Source of the DNA: Plantibacter elymi (nom. nud.)
GTDB lineage: Bacteria > Actinomycetota > Actinomycetes > Actinomycetales > Microbacteriaceae
Length of the DNA stretch: 64,000 bases
Direction: 5' to 3'
Assembly: GCF_900177795.1 (NCBI RefSeq)
Contig: NZ_FXWJ01000005.1
Span: 457,730-521,729 of the forward strand
Shown here: one piece after another, positions 46,857 to 55,551 of the stretch
Position numbering within the stretch: position 1 is the stretch's first letter
Layout: the number at the start of each line of letters is the position of its first letter
The notes under the pieces: generated by a model
The model's input: only the letters and a program-made list of their open reading frames with translations
What the model was told of the DNA's origin: nothing
Database searches by the model: none
Translations under genes and position numbers: made by a program

Positions 46857-47210
46857 GTGCGGCTGAAGGTTCCGACATGGCGTTCGGAGCACGGCGCGGT
46901 GACGGCGGAGTTCGCAGTGGTCGTGCCGGCCGTCGTCCTCGTGCTGGCGATGGGGCTCTCCGCGGTGCAGGTGGGGCTGACCCAGCTCCGCGCGACCGAC
47001 GCGGCGGCGGACGCCGCCCGGAGCCTGGGGCGAGGCGACGACGCCGGGACCGCGGCGGGTCGGGTCGCGCGCGTCCTCCCAGGGGCGACCATGACGAGCG
47101 GCGTGGAGGGCGACCTCGTCTGCGTGCGCGTCGACGCGGTGGGCGGATCCGGCCTCGCCGGCGTCATCCCGGTGTCCGCATCCTCCTGCGCCATGGGCGG
47201 CGGCCGATGA
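46857..47210 (+). CDS. TadE-like minor pilin
   Basis: This 117-residue protein starts with GTG at 46857, 3 bp after the pilin-like gene. It has EHGAVTAEFAVVVPAVVLVLAMGL, the TadE signature with Glu5-type processing context and one membrane helix, then a short outside domain with a cysteine pair (LVCVRV, SSCAMG). TadE-like pseudopilins assist Flp pilus assembly. It overlaps the next gene by four bases. Confidence 0.88.
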   Translation: MRLKVPTWRSEHGAVTAEFAVVVPAVVLVLAMGLSAVQVGLTQLRATDAAADAARSLGRGDDAGTAAGRVARVLPGATMTSGVEGDLVCVRVDAVGGSGLAGVIPVSASSCAMGGGR

Positions 47211-47629
47211 GCGTGAGGTGGCGCCTCCTGGTCCTCCGCGCGAAGGACGGGATCCAGGAGGAGAGCGGGGCCGGGTCGGTTCTCGCGGCAGGCATCCTCG
47301 GCGCCCTGGTCGCCGTCCTCCTGGCGATTCTGCCCGTCGCGACGCTGTTCGCCGCTCATCAGCGAGCGGCGAATGCGGCCGACGCAGCCGCGTTGGCGGC
47401 AGCCGACACCGCGTCCGGCCGTCTCCCAGGCTTCCCCTGCGAAACTGCTCGCATGGTCGCGGCGCGCAATGACGCGTCGCTCGGCACCTGCAGTGTGGAG
47501 GGCGTCACCGTCCTCGTCGACGCCACTGTCGACACGGCCTTCGGCGCCATCACGGTCGCCGCGAGAGCCGGACCTCCTCCGGAGGCGTCCGGTGAAGTCG
47601 TCGGGGTGCCCGTGACCGCCACCTATTAA
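47207..47629 (+). CDS. TadE/TadG-like secreted protein of tad cluster
   Basis: This 140-residue protein has an N-terminal membrane helix within ESGAGSVLAAGILGALVAVLLAILP and an AHQRAANAADAAALAAADTA block typical of the TadE-like proteins encoded at the end of actinobacterial tad clusters. Two cysteines (FPCETAR, GTCSVEG) may pair in the outside domain. It closes the cluster; the helicase gene often found next is absent here, and topA follows after a small opposing gene. Confidence 0.86.
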   Translation: MSVRWRLLVLRAKDGIQEESGAGSVLAAGILGALVAVLLAILPVATLFAAHQRAANAADAAALAAADTASGRLPGFPCETARMVAARNDASLGTCSVEGVTVLVDATVDTAFGAITVAARAGPPPEASGEVVGVPVTATY

Positions 47630-47648
47630 GAGGTAGCGGCGCGAACGG

Positions 47649-47903
47649 TCAGCCCTGACCGGAGTCGGTCGTGAAGACCGCCTCCAGGAAGCGGTAGTCG
47701 ACGGCGCTCGGGGCACCGGAGTCGTCGTACTCCTCGCCGGTCGTCCGGGCGTACCGGTAGACCTTGCCGGCGGTGCCGCTCGGCACGTCGACGGTGGGCG
47801 TCGGTGATCCGTGGTCGCTGAGTCGGGCGCTGATCGTCTTGCCCTCCAGTGGACCGTCGGTCAACTTCACGGTGTAACTCGTCTGGGTACTCATGGCAGA
47901 CAT
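47649..47903 (-). CDS. Small hypothetical protein upstream of topA
   Basis: This 84-residue protein (starting MSAMSTQTSY) is predicted to be mostly beta strand: YTVKLTDGPLEGKTISARL, VYRYARTT, VDYRFLEAVF. I recognise no family. The ATG at 47903 has GGAG four bases upstream and is preferred to the ATG at 47894. It is convergent with the tad cluster and divergent from topA. Confidence 0.72.
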   Translation of the reverse strand: MSAMSTQTSYTVKLTDGPLEGKTISARLSDHGSPTPTVDVPSGTAGKVYRYARTTGEEYDDSGAPSAVDYRFLEAVFTTDSGQG

Positions 47904-48013
47904 TCTGCTCCGAACGCCGCAGAACGCAAGGGGATGGACACGCGCGTGGCCTCCCCACGATTGGACAAGCCTGCTGTGCACGTGTGTATGGTGTGCCTGA
48001 TGGAAGGAGCCTC

Positions 48014-50911
48014 GTGGCAGGCAAGAAACTCGTGATCGTAGAGTCACCGACCAAGATGAAGTCGATCGCCGGATATCTCGGTGACGACTACGAGGTGCTG
48101 TCCTCGGTCGGTCACATCCGCGACCTCATCGAGCCGAAGAACCTTCCCGCCGAGCTCAAGAAGGGCTCGCTCGGCAAGTTCTCGGTCGACGTCGACAACG
48201 GCTTCGAGCCGTACTACGTCGTCTCCGACGCGAAGAAGAAGACCGTCGCGGACCTCAAGCGCGCGCTCAAGAACGCCGACGAACTCCTCCTCGCGACTGA
48301 TGAGGACCGCGAAGGCGAGGCCATCGCGTGGCACCTCCTGCAGGTCCTGCAGCCCAAGGTCCCCGTCAGCCGCATGGTCTTCCACGAGATCACCAAGGAC
48401 GCCATCCTCGCCGCGAAGGACAAGACGCGGCCCCTCGACACCGACCTCGTCGACGCCCAGGAGACCCGCCGGATCCTCGACCGTCTGTACGGGTACGAGA
48501 TCTCGCCCGTGCTCTGGCGCAAGGTCGGCCCCGGACTGAGCGCCGGACGCGTGCAGTCCGCCGCCACCCGACTCGTCGTCGACCGGGAGCGCGAGCGCCT
48601 CGCCTTCCGCGCCGCCTCCTACTGGGACGTCATCGCCCGCTTCCTCCCCGAAGCCGACGCCACCGGAGCGCCCTTCACCGCACGTCTCGTCCGGCTCGAC
48701 GGCGACCGCGTCGCCACCGGCCGCGACTTCGACGACCTCGGACAGCTCAAGGGCAGTGCCGTCCCGCTCGACGAACAGCGGGCCACGGCGCTCGCCGCAG
48801 CACTCGAGCAGTCCAAGGCGACCGTCCTCTCCGTCGAGTCCAAGCCGTACTCCCGCCGGCCGGCGGCTCCCTTCACGACCTCCACGCTCCAGCAGGAGGC
48901 CGGTCGCAAGCTCCGGTTCTCCGCTCGCCAGACGATGAGTGTCGCGCAGTCGCTGTACGAGAACGGTTACATCACGTACATGCGTACCGACTCGCCCTCG
49001 CTGAGCAAGCAGGCGATCGACGCGGCCCGGAAGCAGGCTGCTGCCCTCTACGGTGCCGAGACGGTGCCCGACAAGCCTCGCCTCTACAGCGGCAAGAGCA
49101 AGAACGCGCAGGAGGCGCACGAGGCGATCCGCCCCTCGGGCGACACCTTCCGCACGCCGTCCTCGCTCGCCTCGACGCTCCGCGGCAACGACTTCAAGCT
49201 GTACGACCTGATCTGGAAGCGCACCGTCGCAAGCCAGATGGCCGACGCGAAGGGCTCCACCGCGACGATCACGCTCGAGTCGAAGACCGACGCGGGCCGC
49301 GCCGAGTTCACCGCTTCCGGCACCGTCATCACCTTCCGCGGCTTCCTCGCCGCCTACGAAGAGGGTCAGGACGAGGACCGCAATTCGCAGGACGACGCGT
49401 CCGAGGCGAAGTTGCCGCCCCTCACCGAAGGCCAGCAGCTCGGTATCGAGGACCCGGAGGCGAAGGGGCACGAGACCTCGCCGCCCCCGCGCTACACCGA
49501 GGCCAGCCTGGTGAAGCGGCTCGAGGAGCTCGGTATCGGCCGTCCGTCCACGTTCGCATCGATCATCTCCACGATCATCGACCGCGGCTACGTGACGCAG
49601 CGCGGCCAGGCGCTCATCCCGAGCTGGGTGGCGTTCAGCGTCGTCCGTCTCCTGGAGGAGTACTTCGAGGAGCTCGTCGAGTACGACTTCACTGCTGAGA
49701 TGGAGAACGACCTCGACCGGATCGCCGGCGGCTCGGTCGACCGCGTCGACTGGCTCAAGGGCTTCTACTTCGGCGACGACTCGGGTCGCGGCCTGCGTCA
49801 GGTCATCGACAACCTCGGCGACATCGACGCCCGCCGCATCAACTCGATCGTCATCGACGACGGCGTCACGCTCCGCATCGGCAAGTACGGCCCGTACCTC
49901 GAGGTCACGCCCGACGGTCCGCCGCCGGCCGAGGGAGAGGAAGCCCCGACGCCGCGTCGGGTCAACCTTCCCGAGGACCTCGCGCCCGACGAGCTGACGC
50001 CCGCGAAGGCGCACGAGCTCATCGACGCACCCGTCGTCGGCGATCGCGTCATCGGCGTGAACCCGACGACCGGCAAGGAGATCGTCGCGAAGGACGGACG
50101 CTTCGGCCCGTACATCACCGAGGTCGACCCGGAGCCCGAGGCGGAGCTCTCCGTCGACACGGCGACCGGCGAGGTGACCGAGCCTGCTGCGGGTGCCAAG
50201 AAGAAGGCCCCCGCCAAGAAGAAGGCGGCGGCCGAGAAGCCCCGCACCGCGTCGCTCTTCAAGTCGATGGACCTCGCGACCATCGACCTCGAGACCGCGC
50301 TCAAGCTCCTCGACCTGCCGCGGGTCGTCGGTGCCGACCCCGAGTCGGGTGAGGAGATCCTCGCGCAGAACGGTCGCTACGGTCCGTACCTGAAGAAGGG
50401 CACCGACACCCGGTCGCTCACTTCCGAGGACGACATCTTCGCGGTCGACCTTCCTGGCGCTATCGAGCTGTTCGCACAGCCCAAGTACGGAGCCCGGAAG
50501 GCGTCGAGCGCCCTCAAGGAGTTCGAGGCCGACCCCGAGAGCGGCAAACCGATCAAGATCAAGGACGGCCGCTTCGGCGCCTACGTGACGGACGGCGTGA
50601 CCAACGCGACGATCCCTCGTGGCGAGGAGGTCGACGACGTCGACTTCGAGCGAGCGGTCCAGCTCCTCGCGGACAAGCGTGCGAAGGGCCCGGCGAAGCC
50701 GAAGGCCGGTCGCAAGGCTCCCGCGAAGAAGGCACCCGCGAAGAAGGCTCCGGCCAAGAAGACACCCGCGGCGAAGACGGGGGCCGCCAAGACGGCTGCC
50801 ACGAAGTCCGCGACTGCCACGTCGACCGCCCGTTCGGAAGCGGCGAAGAAGGCTGCCGCGACCCGTGCTGCGAACAAGGCGGCTGCGGCGAAGGCCGACG
50901 CCGTCACGTGA
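48014..50911 (+). CDS. topA: DNA topoisomerase I
   Basis: This 965-residue type IA topoisomerase relaxes negative supercoils. The Toprim domain starts GKKLVIVESPTKMKSIAGYLG and has DEDREGEAIAWHL; the catalytic tyrosine is Y322 in GYITYMRTDS. The C-terminus has several topoisomerase repeat domains (GRFGPYITEV, GRYGPYLKKG, GRFGAYVTDG) instead of zinc fingers, then a Lys/Ala-rich tail of KKAPAKKAPAKK type that binds DNA, as in mycobacteria. GTG at 48014 has AAGGAGC upstream; TATGGT at 47987 is a likely -10 box. tmk overlaps its stop. Confidence 0.97.
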   Translation: MAGKKLVIVESPTKMKSIAGYLGDDYEVLSSVGHIRDLIEPKNLPAELKKGSLGKFSVDVDNGFEPYYVVSDAKKKTVADLKRALKNADELLLATDEDREGEAIAWHLLQVLQPKVPVSRMVFHEITKDAILAAKDKTRPLDTDLVDAQETRRILDRLYGYEISPVLWRKVGPGLSAGRVQSAATRLVVDRERERLAFRAASYWDVIARFLPEADATGAPFTARLVRLDGDRVATGRDFDDLGQLKGSAVPLDEQRATALAAALEQSKATVLSVESKPYSRRPAAPFTTSTLQQEAGRKLRFSARQTMSVAQSLYENGYITYMRTDSPSLSKQAIDAARKQAAALYGAETVPDKPRLYSGKSKNAQEAHEAIRPSGDTFRTPSSLASTLRGNDFKLYDLIWKRTVASQMADAKGSTATITLESKTDAGRAEFTASGTVITFRGFLAAYEEGQDEDRNSQDDASEAKLPPLTEGQQLGIEDPEAKGHETSPPPRYTEASLVKRLEELGIGRPSTFASIISTIIDRGYVTQRGQALIPSWVAFSVVRLLEEYFEELVEYDFTAEMENDLDRIAGGSVDRVDWLKGFYFGDDSGRGLRQVIDNLGDIDARRINSIVIDDGVTLRIGKYGPYLEVTPDGPPPAEGEEAPTPRRVNLPEDLAPDELTPAKAHELIDAPVVGDRVIGVNPTTGKEIVAKDGRFGPYITEVDPEPEAELSVDTATGEVTEPAAGAKKKAPAKKKAAAEKPRTASLFKSMDLATIDLETALKLLDLPRVVGADPESGEEILAQNGRYGPYLKKGTDTRSLTSEDDIFAVDLPGAIELFAQPKYGARKASSALKEFEADPESGKPIKIKDGRFGAYVTDGVTNATIPRGEEVDDVDFERAVQLLADKRAKGPAKPKAGRKAPAKKAPAKKAPAKKTPAAKTGAAKTAATKSATATSTARSEAAKKAAATRAANKAAAAKADAVT

Positions 50912-51543
50912 GCGGGGGAGGACGCCCTCGGGGCCTGTTCATCACCCTCGAGGGCGGCGACGGTGTCGGGAAGTCGACGCAGGCGCGACTCCTGAGCGAC
51001 TGGTTCGAGCAGCAGGGGCGGACGGTCGTCCGGACTCGCGAGCCGGGCGGCAGTGAGCTCGGTGTCGAGATCCGCGAGATCGTGCTGCATCACCGAGGCG
51101 ACATCAGCCCGCGTGCCGAGGCCCTGCTCTACGCGGCGGACCGCGCTCACCACATCGCCACCGTGGTGCGCCCGGCCCTCGCGAGGGGCGAGGTCGTCCT
51201 GCAGGACCGGTACCTCGACTCGTCGGTCGCCTATCAGGGCAGCGGGCGCGTGCTCGACGCCGAGCAGATCCGCGGCATCTCCCTCTGGGCTGCCGAAGAC
51301 CTCCTGCCCGACGTGACCGTGCTCCTCGATCTGGACGTCGCGGTCGCGCGCGGTCGTCTCGACAACGCCAACAAGCGCTTCGACCGGCTCGAGGCCGAGG
51401 CGCAGGACTTCCACACCCGGGTGCGGGAGTCGTTCCTCGCCCTCGCGGCCGCGGAGGCCGAGCGGTTCCTCGTCGTCGACGCTGCGCTCCCACCTGAGCA
51501 GCTCGCCGCCGACATCCAGGCTCGCATCGCGCCGCTCCTCTGA
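50908..51543 (+). CDS. tmk: Thymidylate kinase
   Basis: This 211-residue kinase converts dTMP to dTDP. It has the P-loop LEGGDGVGKSTQARLL (about 14-29), TREPGGSELG, and DRYLDSSVAYQG with the DR(Y) motif. It starts with GTG inside the topA stop (GTGA), so the two are co-translated. The sequence around its stop codon is duplicated just downstream, next to REP-like repeats. Confidence 0.96.
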   Translation: MSGGGRPRGLFITLEGGDGVGKSTQARLLSDWFEQQGRTVVRTREPGGSELGVEIREIVLHHRGDISPRAEALLYAADRAHHIATVVRPALARGEVVLQDRYLDSSVAYQGSGRVLDAEQIRGISLWAAEDLLPDVTVLLDLDVAVARGRLDNANKRFDRLEAEAQDFHTRVRESFLALAAAEAERFLVVDAALPPEQLAADIQARIAPLL

Positions 51544-51581
51544 GCGCACACCATCCCGCTCCTCTGAGCGCACACCCCTCC

Positions 51582-51741
51582 GGTCCCTGAGCCTGTCGAA
51601 GGGCGCACCCCTCCGGTCCCTGAGCCTGTCGAAGGGCGCACCCCTCCGGTCCCTGAGCCTGTCGAAGGGCGCACCCTTCCGGTCCCTGAGCCTGTCGAAG
51701 GGCGAGCGTGTGTGGTCTGCACTTCGACAAGCTCAGTGACC
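51582..51741 (+). repeat. 33-bp tandem repeat of REP-like elements after tmk
   Basis: Four forward copies start at 51582, 51615, 51648 and 51681, each 33 bp apart with the linker CGCACCCCTCC. An inverted copy follows at 51720-51741, and degenerate CAGTGACC/CAGTGGCC pieces to 51780. Before the array, CCGCTCCTCTGAGCGCACACC from the tmk 3' end appears twice (51532 and 51556). This accounts for the 285-bp gap 51544-51828. Confidence 0.88.
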
Positions 51742-51816
51742 GTGGGTCGGTTCAGTGGCCGTGGTTCGGCGCAGTGACCGGCACGCACCCCGCCGGCTCA
51801 GGTCGGTACCGCCCGG

Positions 51817-51822
51817 TATCGT
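51817..51822 (+). promoter_or_regulatory. -10 box of holB, leaderless
   Basis: TATCGT ends six bases before the ATG at 51829, right after the repeat array. Confidence 0.6.
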
Positions 51823-51828
51823 AGACGT

Positions 51829-52962
51829 ATGGCTTCCTGGACCGACTTGACGGGTCAACGCGACGCGATCGAGCTCCTCCAGTCGGCGTCGGACCCGGTC
51901 ACGCCCAAGGGCCTCACCCACGCCTGGCTGATCACCGGGCCGCCCGGTTCCGGCCGGTCGACCCTCGCCTACGCGTTCGCCGCCGCGCTGCTCAGTCGTG
52001 AGCCCGGGGGCGACGACGTCACCCGTCGTCAGGTGGAGGCGCGCACCCATCCCGACCTCTCCGCACTGAGTACCGATCGCGTCATCATCACGATCGACGA
52101 GGTCCGCGACCTCGTCCGCAACGCCTACCGCGCGCCGTCCGTCGGTCGCTTCCGCGTCATGGTCGTCGAGGACGCCGACCGCATGACCGAGCGCACCTCC
52201 AACCTGCTCTTGAAGTCGCTCGAGGAACCGCCGAGCAGCACGATCTGGGTGCTGTGCGCGCCGAGCGAGGCCGACCTGTTGCCCACCATCCGGTCGCGCG
52301 TCCGCTCGGTCCGCCTCGGCGTCCCCACCATCGACGACGTCGCCGAGCTGCTGGAACGGCGCGACGGTGTGGCGCCCGACCTCGCCGAGCGTGCCGCCCG
52401 TGAGGCGCAGAGCCACGTCGGCATGGCCCACCGCCTCGCGACCGACCCCGGCGCACGGCAGCGCCGTGAGTCCACGCTCCGTGCCGTGCTCGACATCCGC
52501 AGTGCCGGCCAGGCTGTCGTCACCGCTGGCCGCCTCCTCGAGCTGGCGGGCGATGACGCGAAGGCGTACACCTCGCTCCGCGACGAGGCCGAGCGCGAGA
52601 GCACCCTGCGCTCACTCGGCGTCGAGCCCGGTCAATCGGTCCCACCGGCCCTCCGCTCGCAGGTGCGGGCGATGGAGGAGGACCAGAAGCGGCGCGCCAC
52701 CCGCAGCCTGCGCGACGGGCTCGACCGGATCATGGTCGACCTGCTCTCGCTGTACCGCGACATCGTGCTCCTGCAGCTGGGGCACGACGCCACGATCATC
52801 AACCGTGAATTGCGTCCGGAACTCGAGGAAGCCGCTCGCCGGACGACGCCTGCGGTTACGATCGAAACCTTGGAGGCGATCTCCGTCGCCCGCACACGAA
52901 TCGAAGGGAACGTCGCCCCGGCGCTGGCCTTGGAGGCCATGCTCGTGTCGGCGGTCCGGTAG
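51829..52962 (+). CDS. holB: DNA polymerase III delta' subunit
   Basis: This 377-residue AAA+ clamp-loader subunit has the layout of bacterial delta': LTGQRDAIELLQ, the P-loop position GPPGSGRSTLAY in which the lysine is replaced by arginine, VVEDADRMTERTSNLLLKSLEEPP and the SRC-like SRVRSVRL. Loss of the Walker lysine is expected because delta' does not hydrolyse ATP. The zinc-finger cysteines of gamma/tau are missing. It works with the dnaX product encoded 37 kb away. Confidence 0.93.
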   Translation: MASWTDLTGQRDAIELLQSASDPVTPKGLTHAWLITGPPGSGRSTLAYAFAAALLSREPGGDDVTRRQVEARTHPDLSALSTDRVIITIDEVRDLVRNAYRAPSVGRFRVMVVEDADRMTERTSNLLLKSLEEPPSSTIWVLCAPSEADLLPTIRSRVRSVRLGVPTIDDVAELLERRDGVAPDLAERAAREAQSHVGMAHRLATDPGARQRRESTLRAVLDIRSAGQAVVTAGRLLELAGDDAKAYTSLRDEAERESTLRSLGVEPGQSVPPALRSQVRAMEEDQKRRATRSLRDGLDRIMVDLLSLYRDIVLLQLGHDATIINRELRPELEEAARRTTPAVTIETLEAISVARTRIEGNVAPALALEAMLVSAVR

Positions 52963-52971
52963 GGAGCCTCT

Positions 52972-54597
52972 ATGACTTCGCCCAGGCAGCAGCCGTCGGA
53001 CTCGACGGGATCGACCGGTGCACCCCGTCGCAGGGGTCCCGGTGCGCGCCGTGCGGCGCGGGTCGCCCTGGTGGCTGGTCTCGCGGTTGCGGCGCTCACC
53101 CTGAGTGGGTGCGTGACGGCCTTCCTGCCACCGAAGGCCGCTGAGCCGACGACGTCGTCCTCGTCGCCCGCGACGAGCGACGTCGCCGCCGAGCTGAAGC
53201 CCTTCTACGAGCAGAAGCTCGACTGGAAGACCAGTGGCTGTGCCGACGGCTTCGAGTGCGCCACGGCGAAGGCGCCCATCGACTGGGACAACCCCTCGGA
53301 CGGCGAGCTCTCCCTGGCGCTCGTGCGGCACCAGGCGACGAACGGCAAGCCGATCGGCTCGCTCTTCATGAACCCGGGTGGCCCGGGTGGTTCCGGGTAC
53401 AGCCTCGTCGCCGACAGCCTCGACTTCGCGGTCGACAAGGACCTCCAGGAGAACTTCGACGTCGTCGGCTTCGACCCGCGCGGTGTCGGTAAGTCGACGC
53501 CGGTGACCTGCCTGACCGACTCCGAGATGGACGCGTACCTGTACGACGTGACGCCGGGGAAGCGCGGCTCCGACGAGTGGATCGCCGCGAACGAGAAGGC
53601 TGCGAAGGACTTCGGCGACGCCTGTGCGGAGGAGACGGGCAAGATGCTCGAGTTCGTCGACACGCAGAGCGCTGCGAAGGACCTCGACATGCTGCGCGCG
53701 GCCGTCGGCGACAAGCAGCTCTACTACCTCGGGTACTCGTACGGCACCTTCCTCGGCGCGACCTACGCGGAGCTCTTCCCGAAGAACGTCGGCCGACTCG
53801 TGCTCGACGGTGCGATCGACCCGTCGACGTCGAACTTCGAGGTCGTCAAGGAGCAGGCCAAGGGCTTCGAAAGTGCTTTGCGTGCCTACCTCGAGGACTG
53901 CATGACGGGTAAGGACTGCCCGTTCAAGGGCTCAGTCGACAGCGCGATGACCGAGATCAAGACGCTCCTCGACGAGGTCGACGCGAACCCGATCCCCGGC
54001 GACGACGGACGTGAGCTGGGCGGCAACACGCTGCTCACTGCGATCATCTACCCGCTGTACCAGGCCGATGCGTGGCCGTACCTCAGCAAGATGTTCGCCG
54101 AGGTCATGCAGGGTGGGACCGACATCGCGTTCCAGTTCGCCGACGGCTACAACGGTCGCAACGAGTCCGGCAAGTACGCCGACAATCAGACCGAGGCCTT
54201 CAACGCGATCAACTGCCTCGACTACAGCTACGACGACGACAAGACGAAGATGGCCGACGAGGCGAAGCAGCTGGAGGAGGCGGCTCCCGTGATCGGCGAG
54301 TACATGGCCTACGGCGACACGTTCTGCGCGAACTGGCCGTACCAGACGCGGACCGAGCGTGGGGAGATCCACGCGAAGGGTGCTGCGCCGATCCTCGTCG
54401 TCGGGACGACGAACGACCCGGCCACGCCGTACGTCTGGGCGCAGAACCTCGCGGAGCAGCTCGACAAAGGTCAGTTGATCACCTACAAGGGTGAGGGTCA
54501 CACGGGCTACAACAAGGGCAGCGACTGCGTGAACCAGGCGGTCGATCAGTACCTCATCGACGGCACGGTGCCGTCGAAGGACCCGATGTGCAGTTGA
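52972..54597 (+). CDS. Secreted alpha/beta hydrolase lipoprotein, tripeptidyl aminopeptidase-like
   Basis: This 541-residue lipoprotein has a twin-Arg-rich start, hydrophobic segment and lipobox LSGC with Cys47. The hydrolase has FMNPGGPGGSGYS (oxyanion hole region), the nucleophile elbow GYSYGTFLGATYAELFP, TNDPATPYVWA with the acid, and GEGHTGYNKGSDCV with the histidine. It resembles the Streptomyces tripeptidyl aminopeptidases that trim peptides outside the cell. It begins nine bases after holB on the same strand. Confidence 0.9.
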   Translation: MTSPRQQPSDSTGSTGAPRRRGPGARRAARVALVAGLAVAALTLSGCVTAFLPPKAAEPTTSSSSPATSDVAAELKPFYEQKLDWKTSGCADGFECATAKAPIDWDNPSDGELSLALVRHQATNGKPIGSLFMNPGGPGGSGYSLVADSLDFAVDKDLQENFDVVGFDPRGVGKSTPVTCLTDSEMDAYLYDVTPGKRGSDEWIAANEKAAKDFGDACAEETGKMLEFVDTQSAAKDLDMLRAAVGDKQLYYLGYSYGTFLGATYAELFPKNVGRLVLDGAIDPSTSNFEVVKEQAKGFESALRAYLEDCMTGKDCPFKGSVDSAMTEIKTLLDEVDANPIPGDDGRELGGNTLLTAIIYPLYQADAWPYLSKMFAEVMQGGTDIAFQFADGYNGRNESGKYADNQTEAFNAINCLDYSYDDDKTKMADEAKQLEEAAPVIGEYMAYGDTFCANWPYQTRTERGEIHAKGAAPILVVGTTNDPATPYVWAQNLAEQLDKGQLITYKGEGHTGYNKGSDCVNQAVDQYLIDGTVPSKDPMCS

Positions 54598-54610
54598 CGG
54601 CGGGATCCTG

Positions 54611-55252
54611 ATGACCATGACGGCGCCGGCTGAACTCGGGCTCCGCGAGCGGAAGCGGCTCGCGACGCGTCGGGCGATCCAGCATGCGGTGCTGACGCTC
54701 GCGAGTGAGCAGGGGCTCGAGAACGTGACGGTCGAGGAGGTGAGCCGTCGAGCGGAGGTCTCGCCGCGGACCTTCTTCAACTACTTCGGGACGAAGGAGG
54801 AGGCGCTGATCGGCGACATCCCGCTGATCCCAGATGGAGACGCCCTGCACGCCTTCCTCACCGCGGGGCCCGCCACCGACGTACTCACCGATCTGGGGGA
54901 GCTCCTGGCCCGGACCGTGGGTGACGCCGACGAGGACGTCGAGATCCACCATCTCCGCAAGGACGTCCTGCGCGACCACCCGCACCTGCTCGGTGCGCGG
55001 ATCGCGAGCATGCGCGGCTTCGAGGAGGGCCTCTACAAGGTCGTCGAGCGGCGGGTGCTGAACGACGACCCGACGCTCGCGGAGGACGCGGAGGCGCTGT
55101 TCGACCGCTGCTGGATGGTGACGATGGTGGGCTTCGCCGGCCTGCGTCATGCCTGGCGCTGCTGGGCCGATGCGCCGACCCCCGGCTCCCTCGCCGAGCG
55201 GATCCGTCGTTCTTTCGCCGAGCTGTACACGACGGTCCAAAAGCTGCGCTAA
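54611..55252 (+). CDS. TetR-family transcriptional regulator
   Basis: This 213-residue regulator has the N-terminal TetR helix-turn-helix (RRAIQHAVLTLASEQGLENVTVEEVSRRAEVSPRTFFNYFGTKEEAL, about 20-66) and a C-terminal ligand domain. It starts 13 bp after the peptidase-like gene. TetR genes of this subtype often precede an MFS exporter; none follows here because tRNA-Thr and an integrase come next, so either it controls a distant gene or its partner was displaced by an integration event. Confidence 0.9.
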   Translation: MTMTAPAELGLRERKRLATRRAIQHAVLTLASEQGLENVTVEEVSRRAEVSPRTFFNYFGTKEEALIGDIPLIPDGDALHAFLTAGPATDVLTDLGELLARTVGDADEDVEIHHLRKDVLRDHPHLLGARIASMRGFEEGLYKVVERRVLNDDPTLAEDAEALFDRCWMVTMVGFAGLRHAWRCWADAPTPGSLAERIRRSFAELYTTVQKLR

Positions 55253-55287
55253 CATGGATACTCGTGCGCCGGGCGACCAGCGCACGC

Positions 55288-55360
55288 GCCGCCCTAGCTC
55301 AGTCGGCAGAGCATCTCACTCGTAATGAGAAGGTCAAGGGTTCGATTCCCTTGGGCGGCT
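55288..55360 (+). tRNA. tRNA-Thr (anticodon CGT)
   Basis: A complete cloverleaf of 73 bases: acceptor GCCGCCC pairs with GGGCGGC, D-arm AGCTCAGTCGGCAGAGC, anticodon stem TCTCA/TGAGA with loop CTCGTAA, and T-arm AAGGGTTCGATTCCCTT. CCA follows directly in the DNA. The 3' half is a typical integrase target, and an integrase gene lies 190 bp downstream pointing towards it. Confidence 0.95.
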
Positions 55361-55376
55361 CCACCAGCATCACCCG

Positions 55377-55416
55377 GCCGTTGCCCTGGAACACCCAGGT
55401 CAGCGGCTTTTTTCTT
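55377..55416 (+). terminator. Terminator of tRNA-Thr
   Basis: CCCTGG and CCAGG pair around a short loop, with outer GCCG/CGGC pairing, followed by CTTTTTTC. Confidence 0.75.
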
Positions 55417-55478
55417 GCCCCCTCGTAAGCCGGTCCGACCGGCCAAACTGGGCGACAGCTGCCGAATAGGCGTGAAAA

Positions 55479-55512
55479 TGTAGCAACGCGTGTAGCAACG
55501 CATGTAGCAACG
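55479..55512. repeat. Three 12-bp-spaced direct repeats, candidate integrase arm sites
   Basis: TGTAGCAACG occurs at 55479, 55491 and 55503, exactly 12 bp apart, between tRNA-Thr and the integrase gene. Arm-type binding sites of tyrosine recombinases are short direct repeats in this position. Apart from this and the terminator I see nothing in 55361-55551. Confidence 0.7.
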
Positions 55513-55551
55513 ACGCCGCGAACGGCAGCGAACAACGGTGAACGTGCATGG

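Noticed and set aside
51582..51741. 33-bp direct repeats considered as a CRISPR array
   Set aside because: The whole 33-bp unit is repeated without variable spacers, and the repeat is the same element seen in other gaps; no cas genes are nearby.
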